64,000 bases of DNA from Leisingera coralii (GCF_049056525.1 NZ_JBHUPT010000019.1:100914-164913), one strand, 5' to 3'. Shown: positions 25,306 through 34,326, counted from the first letter of the stretch. Notes: generated by a model not told the origin, from the sequence alone. Numbers and translations: made by a program.

Positions 25306-25566
25306 TCAGAAATCGAACAGATCTTCCAGGAAGTTCTTCTTGCTCTTTTTCTTGTACGGCTTGCTGTAGCGCGGGTCGTGATGGCCGCCGCGGTCCTCAT
25401 GGCGCTGCGGCGGCGGTGCGGCCTGCGCGGGCTGGACGGAGCGCTCGATGATCTTGTCCAATTCGCCCCGGTCCAGCCAGACGCCCCGGCACTGCGGGCA
25501 ATAATCGATCTCCACCCCGGCGCGGTCGGCCATGACCAGAGTGGTTCCGTCAATCGGGCACTGCAT
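25306..25566 (-). CDS. TFIIB-type zinc-ribbon protein
   Basis: An 86-residue protein of the zf-TFIIB family. The zinc ribbon uses MQCPIDG near the N-terminus (CPxD form) and CPQCRGVWLDRGELDKII at about residues 23-40. A His/Arg/Lys-rich tail (KPYKKKSKKNFLEDLFDF) follows. It is a predicted cytoplasmic nucleic-acid- or protein-binding small protein of unknown role. AAGGAG precedes the ATG. Confidence 0.82.
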   Translation of the reverse strand: MQCPIDGTTLVMADRAGVEIDYCPQCRGVWLDRGELDKIIERSVQPAQAAPPPQRHEDRGGHHDPRYSKPYKKKSKKNFLEDLFDF

Positions 25567-25720
25567 CTGCTTCTCCTTGCTCAACTCCTGCACTTCACGT
25601 GGGCAGTGCAGCTGCGCTGCGCAAGACAAAGCCAGCGCAAAAAACACGGATTTTGCGGGTTTCCGCCCATTTCAGGAAAGCTGACGCGTGGTAAGCTGCC
25701 TTCAAATCAAGGAGGCAAAG

Positions 25721-26323
25721 ATGAGCAGCAAAACCATTCAGGCGGGGCTCCTGACCCTGATCCTTGCGGCGGCCCCGGCCTATGCCAGGGGCGGTGAAGG
25801 CGGCGGCGGCGGCGGTGATAGCGGCGGCGGCCAGAGCAGCGGGCTGAGCTCGCGGGCCACGCGGGCGGTTGTCACCACGTTGACCCGCGGCTTCGACCGC
25901 TGCAGCGAGCTGCCGCAAGTCTACAAATTCGACTGTTTCCGCCACACCTACAAGCTGGCCGCGCAGAAGCTGGACAGCAACCAGGCCTATGCGGAAGCAG
26001 CCAAGGCGCTGGTGCTGGTTGAGGAAACCCTGACGCAGGCCGTGAAACAGAACCTCGACCCGGCGCAAAAACCTGTGCGCAAGGGGCTGAATTTCTACCG
26101 GGCGGTGAAGCCTGCCGCGGTGCCGCAGATCAAGCGGCAGACGGAACGGGCGATGCAGCAGGCCGAAACGATCCTGCTGCGGTCGCCTGCGAACAAACAG
26201 GTTCATTACGCCCGCATTGCCGAAGCGGTGAACTCCAACAAGGTGCTGCTGCGCTCCGCGATGCTGCCCGGCGCCGCGATCCGGCTGGCCTGGCAGTTCC
26301 TGAAAAAGGCGGTTCCGGCCTGA
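25721..26323 (+). CDS. Exported hypothetical protein with Gly-rich N-terminus
   Basis: A 200-residue secreted protein. The signal peptide MSSKTIQAGLLTLILAAAPAYA precedes a run of glycine and serine (RGGEGGGGGGDSGGGQSSG), then a helical domain with two cysteines (CSELPQVYKFDC) that could form a disulfide. AGGAGG lies five bases before the ATG. No family was recognised. It is convergent with the Usp gene at 26339. Confidence 0.7.
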   Translation: MSSKTIQAGLLTLILAAAPAYARGGEGGGGGGDSGGGQSSGLSSRATRAVVTTLTRGFDRCSELPQVYKFDCFRHTYKLAAQKLDSNQAYAEAAKALVLVEETLTQAVKQNLDPAQKPVRKGLNFYRAVKPAAVPQIKRQTERAMQQAETILLRSPANKQVHYARIAEAVNSNKVLLRSAMLPGAAIRLAWQFLKKAVPA

Positions 26324-26338
26324 TCCCCGGGTCCCGCC

Positions 26339-26746
26339 TCAGCGCACCACGTGCACCGCGCAGGACGCGTGGCGCACGACATGGCCCGACGTCGACCCCC
26401 ACAGCAGGTCCTGCATCGACGGACGGTGCGAGGCGAGGATGATCAGATCAGGCTTGTTCTGCTCCGCCCAGTCCAGGATGGTGCGGCCGGAATGGCCCTC
26501 CACCAGCACACCTTCGGCATTGGGCAGGGTCTGCGCCAGCCCGTCCAGTTCCGCCTGCAGTGCCTTGCGGGTGTCATCCAGGAAATCCGCCGGGATATAG
26601 GAGATCGCATAGGCCGGAACCTGTTCGATCACATGCAGCAGCGTGACCTTGGCCCCCGGTGCTGACAGCAGCCGCGCCACTTTCAGCGGTCCGGTCACAT
26701 CCCGTTCCGGATCAAAGGAAATCGGCACCAGAACATTATGATACAT
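26339..26746 (-). CDS. Universal stress protein, UspA family (degenerate nucleotide site)
   Basis: A 135-residue Usp domain: MYHNVLVPISFDPERDVTG, central VTLLHVIEQVP, and C-terminal LIILASHRPSMQDLLWGSTSGHVVRHASCAVHVVR. The position of the first ATP-loop glycines (G-x2-G) is occupied by S-x2-P, so it probably does not bind ATP as the Usp at 504-938 should. GGAGG seven bases upstream supports the start. An 18-base palindrome of FNR/DNR type lies 57 bases upstream (26803-26820), suggesting anaerobic or NO induction. Confidence 0.87.
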   Translation of the reverse strand: MYHNVLVPISFDPERDVTGPLKVARLLSAPGAKVTLLHVIEQVPAYAISYIPADFLDDTRKALQAELDGLAQTLPNAEGVLVEGHSGRTILDWAEQNKPDLIILASHRPSMQDLLWGSTSGHVVRHASCAVHVVR

Positions 26747-26802
26747 AGGTTGCCTCCATTGTTTGAAACCTGCTCCAGAGTAGCCGCGCCCGCGGCTGCC
26801 TG

Positions 26803-26820
26803 CCTTGACCCGGGTCAAGG
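26803..26820. promoter_or_regulatory. Perfect palindrome, Crp/Fnr-type operator candidate
   Basis: CCTTGACCCGGGTCAAGG is an 18-base perfect palindrome containing TTGAC-N4-GTCAA, the geometry of Crp/Fnr-family sites. It lies between the ABM-type gene's end and the Usp gene, 57 bases upstream of the latter's start on the minus strand. Confidence 0.6.
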
Positions 26821-26851
26821 CGGGCACTGACCTGCGCAATGGGGCCGGGGG

Positions 26852-27175
26852 TCAGGAGCCAAAGACCTCCGCCACGTCGTACATCACCGGCTCAAAGCTG
26901 CGGCACAGCTCATTGATCTTTCGGTTGCGCTCGCGCATTTCCGGGCTGCGCAGCATCGCCATGAAATCCTCGCGGCGGCGCCATTGCGAATAATTGGCGA
27001 TGCGGGTCTGGGCGTCATTCACATGCAAGCCGGCCGAAATGAAGCCGGGCTGTTTGGAGATGAACTCGGAATAGGCGTCCTCCAGCGCCTCCAGCAGGTC
27101 CTGGCAGGTCCCTGGCGTCATCTCGAAGGTGGTGATAACGGTCTGGATATCAGCGGTTTTTGCTATTTTTGGCAT
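26852..27175 (-). CDS. Antibiotic biosynthesis monooxygenase (ABM)-domain protein
   Basis: A 107-residue ferredoxin-like-fold protein: VITTFEMTPGTCQDLLEALEDAYSEF, then QPGFISAGLHVNDAQTRIANYSQWRRREDFMAML. ABM proteins are cofactor-free monooxygenases or heme/quinone-handling proteins; the function here is unknown. The start follows CGGAGGAG. The Usp gene and its palindrome lie just downstream on the same strand. Confidence 0.8.
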   Translation of the reverse strand: MPKIAKTADIQTVITTFEMTPGTCQDLLEALEDAYSEFISKQPGFISAGLHVNDAQTRIANYSQWRRREDFMAMLRSPEMRERNRKINELCRSFEPVMYDVAEVFGS

Positions 27176-27329
27176 TGGCTCCTCCGTTCACTCCCCCCAG
27201 CCTACGCCTGTTCGCGCTGAAAGCGCACGCGTTTTTTGGTGTATGCACTTATATGGATCTTTCACACCAGTTAACACAACTTTAACCATAAGTCGAAACC
27301 GTTTGCGCACGCCAACCTGAGGCCTTGGG

Positions 27330-27989
27330 ATGAAACCTGCCTTTGCCGCTGCTCTTGCCCTGGCGCTGGCCCAGCCGGCGGCTGGCGGGGCGTGGCTGGA
27401 ACACCCCGGGCAGGGCTTTGCATCGGCCAGCGCCACCTACCGGCACACTGGCAGCACCACAGAGCACGAACTGGGCTATTACGGCGCTTACGGGATAAGC
27501 CCCAAGCTCACCCTCGGTGTCGATCTGAGCCAGACCGCGGATGTGTCCGGCCACGCGCTGGTCTTTGCGCGGCTGCCGCTGCGCAAGGGCGACCGCTACC
27601 GGCTTGCTGTTGAGGCTGGGGCAGGCGGCAATCATGTCCGCGGTCTCTGGCAGCTGATGCAGAAAACCACCCTATCCTACGGGCGCAGTATCAAAACCGG
27701 CCGCGGCAGCGGCTGGCTGGCGATTGACGCCGCTTATGAACTGCGCAACAGCGGCCAGGAAGCGATCTGGAAGCTGGACACCACAATCGGCCTGAACCGC
27801 CCCGGCAAGGCGGCGCCGATGCTGCAGGCCGAGGCCTCCAAGCCGGACGGCGGCCAGTTTTCCTATACGGTTACACCTGCGCTGCGCTACCCGCTGAAGC
27901 ATCGGCGGGAGCTGTTGATCGGGCTGGAATACCGCCAGGCGGGCCAGCGCAGCCTTGGCCTGAAACTGGGCCTGTGGCAGAAGTTCTGA
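27330..27989 (+). CDS. Exported protein, probable outer-membrane beta-barrel
   Basis: A 219-residue protein with a signal peptide (MKPAFAAALALALAQPAAG) followed by alternating hydrophobic/polar segments rich in Gly and aromatic residues (ASATYRHTG, ELGYYGAYG, KLTLGVDLSQT, LGLKLGLWQKF). It ends in Phe, as outer-membrane barrels do. No enzymatic motif is seen and the family was not recognised. The HugZ-like gene begins 28 bases downstream, so they may be co-transcribed. Confidence 0.68.
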   Translation: MKPAFAAALALALAQPAAGGAWLEHPGQGFASASATYRHTGSTTEHELGYYGAYGISPKLTLGVDLSQTADVSGHALVFARLPLRKGDRYRLAVEAGAGGNHVRGLWQLMQKTTLSYGRSIKTGRGSGWLAIDAAYELRNSGQEAIWKLDTTIGLNRPGKAAPMLQAEASKPDGGQFSYTVTPALRYPLKHRRELLIGLEYRQAGQRSLGLKLGLWQKF

Positions 27990-28017
27990 ACCCTGCTCCG
28001 GAACCTGGAAGGTGCCC

Positions 28018-28509
28018 ATGGCCAGCCCGATCCGCCCCACCGATGACGACGCCCGGAAACTGGCGCAAGGCCTGATGGCGCAGGCGCGCTTTGCCGCGCT
28101 GGGCGTGCTGCTGGAGGAGGGCGCACCGCTGGTCACCCGGGTTGCCTTTGCCCTGGACCCGCAGGGCGGCCCGGTCAGCCTGATCTCGGAACTGGCCCAG
28201 CACACCCAGGCGCTGCACCGGAACCCTGCCTGCTCGCTGCTGGTGGGGGAGCCGGGCGGCAAGGGCGACCCGCTCACCCATCCCCGGCTCAGCCTGATCT
28301 GCCAGGCGGAGTTTCTCAGCCGCCGGAGCCCGGAGCATGAGCCGCTGGCCGCGCATTACCTGCGCAGCCAGCCCAAGGCAAAGCTGTACCTGCAATTTGC
28401 CGACTTCGCCTTTGTCCGGTTCCGGGTGACGGCAGCGCATCTGAATGGCGGTTTCGGCAAGGCCTTTCATCTGGGCGCCGCCGATCTGCAGCCGCCGGGC
28501 CGGCCCTAG
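28018..28509 (+). CDS. HugZ-like PNPOx-fold protein
   Basis: A 163-residue split-barrel protein. Typical elements of the heme-utilisation HugZ/PNPOx-like group are RFAALGVLLEEGAPLVTRVAFALD, QHTQALHRNPACSLLVGEPG and the C-terminal YLQFADFAFVRFRVTAAHLNGGFGKAFHL. It may bind heme or flavin. ATG 28018 was chosen because GGAAGG precedes it by five bases; GTG 28012 overlaps that site. Its last four bases overlap the end of the convergent beta-helix gene. Confidence 0.8.
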   Translation: MASPIRPTDDDARKLAQGLMAQARFAALGVLLEEGAPLVTRVAFALDPQGGPVSLISELAQHTQALHRNPACSLLVGEPGGKGDPLTHPRLSLICQAEFLSRRSPEHEPLAAHYLRSQPKAKLYLQFADFAFVRFRVTAAHLNGGFGKAFHLGAADLQPPGRP

Positions 28510-30791
28510 CCGTCCATTCTCAGCAGCACCTGCACCTCGCCCTTGACCGCCTCCTGCCAGCGCAGATGGATCTCGTCCTGGTTCGCGCCCTGCTGGGTAT
28601 TGCAATAAGGCATGCTGTAGCGGTTGCTGTTGCCGCTTGTCCGGACCGGCCCCAGCGGCACCACGCTGTCGGCAAAACGCGCGTAGCCTTGAAACGGCAG
28701 CTTTCCATTTGCCCTGACGGCCCAGGACGAGGACGCCGACGACTGGTTGTGCCGTATCCGCAAGGGGTTGGCGGAATGGGTGCTGACGTTGTGGTACATG
28801 TTGCCCTCAAAGACCACGTTGAAGGAGCGGGTGAAATCCAGATCCGAAAAGCTGGTGTCGACCCGCTCGACCCGGTCGATACTGCCATTGAGCGAGCGGA
28901 ACTTGTTGCCGGTCACGGACAGCCCGTTCAGGTAATGGCCGCTGCCGTAGGGTTTGACCACGATATAGCTGAACCAGGGCGCCACGTTGCCGGACAGGAA
29001 CACATTGGCGGTCACCGACAGCGCACTGAAGGAAAAGCCGCTGGTGAAGTCCGGCGTCGGGTCCCGCTCGTTGGTCCACTCGATGAAGCAATTGTCGATG
29101 TAATTGTCCGACACGGTTGAGGTGCAGTTGTTGGACGTCAGCACCAGCCCCGCCGTGCGCACGCCATTCGCCACGCTGTCGCCCTGGAAGAAGTGGTTGC
29201 CGGTCACCGTGTTGTAGCTGCCCGACAGAATGGCAAAATGGCGGAACCTGGTGGCCCGGTTGCCGCGCAGCTTGGCGTCGTTGGCGTTCACGTTCAGGCC
29301 GATGCTGACCCGGTCTTCCACGTCCAGTGCATCCTCATCCGACAGGAACTGGCAATTGTCGACCAGCATGCCCTGGCAGCCGGTTCCGATCGAGGTGATG
29401 CCGCGGTCCTTGGGGCGGGAGATGAAGCAGCTGTCGATAGCAAACACCGAGCCGGAGGGCGCCAGGCGCAGGGCGCTGCAGCGGCCGTTGCACTGCAATT
29501 CGATGTCCTGCACCCCGATTTTGCTGAGCGAGCTGAAGCCGCTGAAGTCCACCAGGTACTTGAAATCGCGGAAGGTGAAAGTCTGGGTACCCTCGGCATC
29601 ATAAAGCGCGGCGCTGAGGGTCAGCTCGCCGGCGCCGGTGTTCTTGGATCTCACATAGACCTCGCGGCCGGCCCCGGCGCCCTCGACCAATGAGCCGACC
29701 TTGATGTTGGCGATATTGGCGACATTGGTCAGCTTCTTGGACTCCGAAGCGCTGTAGGTCGCCTGCGAGGTTACCACACCGGTGTCCCAGGCGGCGCTGC
29801 TGGCGGCTTCCAGCTGGCCGTTGCGGATGATCCGGCGGGTGGCGTAGGAGGTCTTGTTCGGCACTGCCGCCTGCATGTCGATTGGCGCGGTGACGGTGAT
29901 CTTGCGGCCCATCAGGTCCAGCGATTCATGATCCGCATTGTTGAGCAGCGCCTGAAACGCCTTCTTGAAGCCCAGTTCCTCATCGCCAAAGGCCGCCGCA
30001 TAGGAGGGAAAATCGAAGTTCTTTGTCAGCAGCAGCATCTGATTGGCGGGCATCGACACGGTGCCTTCGAAAACCGCTTCATTATTCAGCGAGACGGTGC
30101 TGCCAAGGTAGAACTCACCTGCGGGCACCAGCACCCGCCGCCCGTCCGCCGCCGCATCGGCGGCCTCGAAAGCCGTGGTGCAATCAGTGCTGCCATCGCC
30201 GACCGCGCCATAATCGGTCACGTCCACCAGGCTCAGCATATCGCGCAGGAAGGCGCTGGTGATGTCGGTGATCTCGATGTCGTCGATCCGCACGACACCG
30301 CCATTGACCCCGGTCAGATCCAGTCCGAAGTGGCCATAAGCCGCGGTGCGGCCCCAGGGCATGTCCACCCCGCCGCGGCTGCCGCTGCCGACAATGCCGG
30401 TGACCTCGACCACCTCGCCATAGGTGGTCAGCGCAACCTGCGGGGCGGCTTCGGTGACCCCGTTGATATGGCTGCCGCCGCTTGCCGCGGCCCAGCCCGC
30501 TATCCGCACTGACGGCAGCGCACCGCTGACCGCCTTGATGCGCGCCTTGATCTGCAAATAGCAGCCCGGCTCCAGCGGCGTCTGGCCCATGAAGCGCAGT
30601 TTCTGGGTGTTTTCGGTTTTCTGCAGCTCCAGGCAGCCGCCGAAATCCGCATCCGCGGCCACAAAAACGGCGTTGGCAGCACCGTCATAGGTGTCGGACC
30701 CGGGGGTGCCGTCGCCGCTGGACCAGACGTTCAGCCCGTCTGCAAATGCAGGCGGCATCAGCGCCAGCCCTTCGGTGATTACCTTGTTCAT
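28506..30791 (-). CDS. Right-handed beta-helix protein (GH28-related/pectate-lyase-3 type)
   Basis: A 761-residue protein with no signal peptide. Residues 1-170 form a carbohydrate-binding-like beta-sandwich region (GGCLELQKTENTQKLRFMGQTPLEPGCYLQIKARI). At about 188 begins the GH28-related start VTDYGAVGDGSTDCTTAFEAADAAADG, followed by many short beta-helix rungs (GMLVDNCQFLSD, YNTVTGNHFFQGD, LSVTGNKFRS). Such proteins are phage tail or gene-transfer-agent spikes, or surface polysaccharide-binding proteins. Catalytic acids of true GH28 enzymes were not identified. No phage genes flank it. Confidence 0.8.
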   Translation of the reverse strand: MNKVITEGLALMPPAFADGLNVWSSGDGTPGSDTYDGAANAVFVAADADFGGCLELQKTENTQKLRFMGQTPLEPGCYLQIKARIKAVSGALPSVRIAGWAAASGGSHINGVTEAAPQVALTTYGEVVEVTGIVGSGSRGGVDMPWGRTAAYGHFGLDLTGVNGGVVRIDDIEITDITSAFLRDMLSLVDVTDYGAVGDGSTDCTTAFEAADAAADGRRVLVPAGEFYLGSTVSLNNEAVFEGTVSMPANQMLLLTKNFDFPSYAAAFGDEELGFKKAFQALLNNADHESLDLMGRKITVTAPIDMQAAVPNKTSYATRRIIRNGQLEAASSAAWDTGVVTSQATYSASESKKLTNVANIANIKVGSLVEGAGAGREVYVRSKNTGAGELTLSAALYDAEGTQTFTFRDFKYLVDFSGFSSLSKIGVQDIELQCNGRCSALRLAPSGSVFAIDSCFISRPKDRGITSIGTGCQGMLVDNCQFLSDEDALDVEDRVSIGLNVNANDAKLRGNRATRFRHFAILSGSYNTVTGNHFFQGDSVANGVRTAGLVLTSNNCTSTVSDNYIDNCFIEWTNERDPTPDFTSGFSFSALSVTANVFLSGNVAPWFSYIVVKPYGSGHYLNGLSVTGNKFRSLNGSIDRVERVDTSFSDLDFTRSFNVVFEGNMYHNVSTHSANPLRIRHNQSSASSSWAVRANGKLPFQGYARFADSVVPLGPVRTSGNSNRYSMPYCNTQQGANQDEIHLRWQEAVKGEVQVLLRMDG

Positions 30792-30888
30792 GGGAGTACC
30801 CTTTCCTGCTGCGCATGTCGCGTTCGGGGAACAGGGTGTAGTCTTGCGGCGTTAACATTGCCCGAGAGGGGCGTACGCTGCCACCGGC

Positions 30889-31290
30889 TCAGCTGCTTTC
30901 CGCCTCGCCTGTCAGAAGGTGCACTGCATTGATTTTCCAGTCACTTCCGGCTTTAACCATTTGGTAATCCAGCAAGTGCACGCGGCCTTGCGCGTCGGTG
31001 ATCATCACCCGCTGCCACAGGCTGCCCGCCACCTCGCGCAGGTCCAGATAGCGCACTTCGGCCGGGCGCCAGACCATCGGGTAGCCCTGCCGCACCATCT
31101 GGCCGAACCGTTCCGGCGTGCCGAAAATTCTGCGGATCGAAGGGGAGGCATAGGTGAAGGCGGTTTCCGCATCCTCGCGGAGGAAGGCCGAGATCTGATC
31201 GCCGATCACCTTGGTGACCGGCGCCTTCTGAGCTGCGGCCGGGAGGGCCAGAAGAAAAACACTTACCCCCGCAAAAAGAACACCGCGCAT
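30889..31290 (-). CDS. Exported DUF4864-like protein
   Basis: A 133-residue protein with signal peptide MRGVLFAGVSVFLLALPAAA and a mature DUF4864-type domain (ISAFLREDAETAFTYASPSIRRIFGTPERFGQMVRQGYPMVWRP, then WKINAVHLL). The fold resembles a SnoaL/NTF2-like cone in outline. It is periplasmic and of unknown function. It stands alone between the beta-helix gene and lysS. Confidence 0.75.
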   Translation of the reverse strand: MRGVLFAGVSVFLLALPAAAQKAPVTKVIGDQISAFLREDAETAFTYASPSIRRIFGTPERFGQMVRQGYPMVWRPAEVRYLDLREVAGSLWQRVMITDAQGRVHLLDYQMVKAGSDWKINAVHLLTGEAESS

Positions 31291-31396
31291 CTGTTCCCCC
31301 CGGCTCGCCAGACTCCAGTTAGGGTGAAGTGACGTTGCGTCAAAAACTTTTTTTGCCGGGCGGGGCGCCTGACCCGAAGGGTCCGGGGCAGGGCAT

Positions 31397-31425
31397 GAAA
31401 AAGGGGCGCGGAACCCGCACCCCTT
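31397..31425 (-). terminator. Intrinsic terminator of lysS
   Basis: Read on the minus strand, AAGGGG-T-GCGG and CCGC-G-CCCCTT form a stem around a 3-base loop, followed by TTTTT (plus-strand A run ending at 31402). It begins 22 bases beyond the lysS stop. Confidence 0.82.
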
Positions 31426-31446
31426 CAGTGTCCTTTTTGCGGCGGC

Positions 31447-33090
31447 TTATGCCAGCTCGCCTGCCAGTGCCTTTTCGATCAGGGCGATGGTGTCCTCGAC
31501 GCCGTACAGCGCAATGAAGCCGCCGAAACGCGGGCCTTGCGAGGCACCCAGCAGCACCTCGTAGATGGCCGAGAACCAGGCGCGCAGCGGCTCAAACCCG
31601 TGGATCTTGCCGATGGCAAAGACCACCGACTGCAGGAATTCCTCATCCGCGAAATCCGCCTCGGGCAGCGGATCGTCGTTGCCGGCGAACTCGTTCTTCT
31701 TGGCGATCGCGGCCAGTGCCGCTTCCGGCGACTTCAGCGCGTCCGCCAGATCCTGCAGCGCCGCGCGCTCCTGATCGGTGGGCAGGCGGAATTCCTTGGC
31801 CGGTTTCACGAAGTCGTTGAAGTAACGCACCGCAAAGCCCGCGGCCTGATCCATGCCCGGATGGGTCTCCGGCGTTGCGTTGGGGGCGTATTTGTTGATG
31901 AAGCCCCACATGGTTTCCTTGTCCTCGGCGCTGGAAGCGGAGGCGAGGTTCAAGAGCATCGAGAACGGCACCACCATGTCCGACTGCGGCACGTCACCGC
32001 CGTGGATGTGCCACACCGGGTTGTTCAGCTGCGCCTTCAGGTCCTGCCCGTGGTAGGCGCGCAGCTGCTGGTGGTATTCATCCACCGCCTTGGGGATCAC
32101 ATCGAAATGCATCCGCTTGGCGGTCTTGGGCTTCTGGTACATGAAGTAGGCCAGCGACTCTGTCGAGGCATAGGTCAGCCATTCGTCGATCGAGACGCCG
32201 TTGCCGGAGGATTTGGAGATCTTCTGGCCGTTTTCATCGAGGAAAAGTTCATAGGTGAAATGCTCCGGCGCACGCTGGCCCAGCACCCGGCAGATGCCGT
32301 CATAGATCGGCGTGTTGGTGGAGTGGTCCTTGCCGTACATCTCGAAATCGACTTCCAGCGCCGCCCAGCGGGCGCCGAAATCGGGCTTCCACTGCAGCTT
32401 CACGTTGCCGCCGGTCACCGGCAGGGTCCATTCCTTGCCGTCCTCGTCGTCGAAGGTGACCGTGTAGGTTTCGGCGCAGACCTTCTTCATCGGCACGTAC
32501 AGAACGCGGCCGGTTTCCGGGTGGATCGGCAGGAAGATCGAATAGGTCTGGCGGCGCTCCTCGCGCAGGGACTTCAGCATGATTGCCATGATGTCGTCGT
32601 ATTTCTCGACGGCGCGCTTCAGGATCTCGTCGAACTGGCCGGACTGGTAGAATTCGGTGGCAGAGTAGAACTCATACTCGAACCCGAAGGTGTCCAGGAA
32701 CCGGCGCAGCATGGCGTTGTTGTGGTGGCCAAAGCTCTCGTGCGTGCCAAACGGGTCCGGCACCGAGGTCAGCGGCTTCTGCAGGTGTTCCGCCAGCGCC
32801 TCCTGGTTGGGGACGTTGCCGGGGACCTTGCGCATCCCGTCGAGGTCGTCGGAGAAGCAGATCAGCCGCGTCGGGATGTCCGAGATGGTCTCGAACGCCT
32901 TCTTGATCATGGTGGTGCGGGCGACCTCGCCGAAAGTGCCGATGTGCGGCAGGCCCGACGGGCCATAGCCGGTTTCAAAGAGGACATAGCCCTTTTCCGG
33001 CGCGCCCTTGGCATAACGTTTGAGAACCCGGCGGGCTTCTTCAAACGGCCAGGCTTTGCTCTTCAGAGCTTCTTCGCGCACATCAGACAT
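31447..33090 (-). CDS. lysS: Lysine--tRNA ligase, class I
   Basis: The 547-residue class I lysyl-tRNA synthetase is the archaeal-type enzyme found in many alphaproteobacteria in place of class II LysRS. The HIGH motif is in GPSGLPHIGTFGEVARTT, and the KMSKS motif is in GQKISKSSGNGVSIDEWL. An alpha-helix-cage C-terminal domain follows. Three ATGs cluster at the start (33102, 33093, 33090); 33090 is favoured because GGAG lies six bases upstream of it and overlaps the first ATG. The terminator at 31397 closes it. Confidence 0.95.
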   Translation of the reverse strand: MSDVREEALKSKAWPFEEARRVLKRYAKGAPEKGYVLFETGYGPSGLPHIGTFGEVARTTMIKKAFETISDIPTRLICFSDDLDGMRKVPGNVPNQEALAEHLQKPLTSVPDPFGTHESFGHHNNAMLRRFLDTFGFEYEFYSATEFYQSGQFDEILKRAVEKYDDIMAIMLKSLREERRQTYSIFLPIHPETGRVLYVPMKKVCAETYTVTFDDEDGKEWTLPVTGGNVKLQWKPDFGARWAALEVDFEMYGKDHSTNTPIYDGICRVLGQRAPEHFTYELFLDENGQKISKSSGNGVSIDEWLTYASTESLAYFMYQKPKTAKRMHFDVIPKAVDEYHQQLRAYHGQDLKAQLNNPVWHIHGGDVPQSDMVVPFSMLLNLASASSAEDKETMWGFINKYAPNATPETHPGMDQAAGFAVRYFNDFVKPAKEFRLPTDQERAALQDLADALKSPEAALAAIAKKNEFAGNDDPLPEADFADEEFLQSVVFAIGKIHGFEPLRAWFSAIYEVLLGASQGPRFGGFIALYGVEDTIALIEKALAGELA

Positions 33091-33341
33091 CATGTTCTCC
33101 ATCGGCGGCGGTTGCGTCAGTTTTCGGGGTGCCGCGTGATCTGTCCGGATACCCTATGCATCCGGCCATTCCCTCTATTGTGCCGATGCAGCATGAGTCA
33201 ATAATGCCAGCCCTGCCGGAGCCGGGATTTGCGGCGTTGCGCCGCGCAAAAAACAGCGTCCGGGCACAGCCTGTTGTTGAACCTCCCCGCGGGCGTACCT
33301 ATCCTGTGCAGGTCAGTATTGCGCAAATAAGGATTTCGTCC

Positions 33342-33764
33342 ATGAGTGAGCAAACCCCGCATCCGATGACCCCGCAGGACTGCCTTGTGGCCCTGATGGT
33401 GGCGGTCTCGGCCTCGGACGAAAACATCCGCACCGCGGAGCTGGTCAAGATCCAGTCGGCGGTGAACATGCTGCCGGTGTTTGCCGATTACGACATCGAC
33501 CGGGTGAGCCGGGTGTCCCGCACCGTGTTCGACCTGTTCGAGCAGGAGGACGGTCTGGAGGCGCTGTTCGGCCTGATCCGCGGCGACCTGCCGGAGCGGC
33601 TGTTTGAAACCGCCTATGCGCTGGCTTGCGATGTGGCCGCCGCCGATGGCATCCTGGGCGAGACCGAGCTCGAGTTCCTGGCAGAGGTCCGGTACGAGCT
33701 GAACATCGACCGGCTGCACGCCGCCGCGATCGAACGCGGCGCGCGCGCCCGTCACATGGTCTGA
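33342..33764 (+). CDS. TerB-family protein
   Basis: A 140-residue all-helical protein of the TerB/DjlA-N group: DCLVALMVAVSASDENIRTAELVKI, then ALACDVAAADGILGETELEFL, where the acidic D/E clusters are the metal-binding part of the fold. TerB proteins are linked to tellurite resistance and membrane stress complexes; this one is stand-alone. ATG 33342 follows AAGGAT; earlier in-frame ATGs give a non-homologous leader. Confidence 0.82.
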   Translation: MSEQTPHPMTPQDCLVALMVAVSASDENIRTAELVKIQSAVNMLPVFADYDIDRVSRVSRTVFDLFEQEDGLEALFGLIRGDLPERLFETAYALACDVAAADGILGETELEFLAEVRYELNIDRLHAAAIERGARARHMV

Positions 33765-33828
33765 CCGCCGGCCGCGGCCTGAAAAAGAACGGCTTTGCCC
33801 GGGGCAGGGGCCCGGGCAACACTATCGC

Positions 33829-34326
33829 TCAGCTGTAGGCGCCGGCTGAATAGGTGAGCTCATAGCTGTGGCTGTAGAGCTCGAAGATGATCCCGAACGG
33901 GTCCTCCACATAGACCATGCGGTAAGGCTTCTCGCCGGGGAAATACTCCCGCACCGGCATCCGCTGCTTACCGCCGGCCGCGACGATCTTTTCCAGAAGC
34001 CCTTCGACGTCCGGGTCCTGAACGGCAAAGTGAAAGGTGCCGTGCTTGCGGTACTGAAAGTTGTCCTCTGGCGCTTCGTTGCCGTCAAACTCGAACAGTT
34101 CGATGCCGATGCCATCCGCGGTGGACAGATGCGCAATGCGCAAGCGGTTCCATCCGGGGCCGAACACATCGGTGCACATCTGCCCGATGGCGCTGCCGTC
34201 CTCGATAACTTCGCTGGGCTGCATCAGCACGTAGAACCCCATGACGTCCGCATAGAACTTCACGGCCGCCTCAAGGTCCGGCACCGACAGGCCGATGTGG
34301 GAGAAAGTTCTGGGTGTGGTGGGCAT
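33829..34326 (-). CDS. VOC-superfamily (glyoxalase/dioxygenase fold) protein
   Basis: A 165-residue vicinal-oxygen-chelate protein with two beta-alpha-beta3 modules. Metal-ligand candidates are His in FSHIGLSVPDLEAAVKFYADVMGF, the second His in GTFHFAVQDPDVEGL and Glu in PFGIIFELYSH. Substrate unknown. GAGGAG seven bases upstream fixes the ATG at 34326. It is divergent from a LysR regulator with a perfect inverted repeat between them, so it is likely regulated by that LysR protein. Confidence 0.86.
   Translation of the reverse strand: MPTTPRTFSHIGLSVPDLEAAVKFYADVMGFYVLMQPSEVIEDGSAIGQMCTDVFGPGWNRLRIAHLSTADGIGIELFEFDGNEAPEDNFQYRKHGTFHFAVQDPDVEGLLEKIVAAGGKQRMPVREYFPGEKPYRMVYVEDPFGIIFELYSHSYELTYSAGAYS

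Noticed and set aside
31537..33204. 555-codon frame antisense to lysS
   Set aside because: Shadow of lysS; the product has no domain and the codon bias belongs to the other strand.
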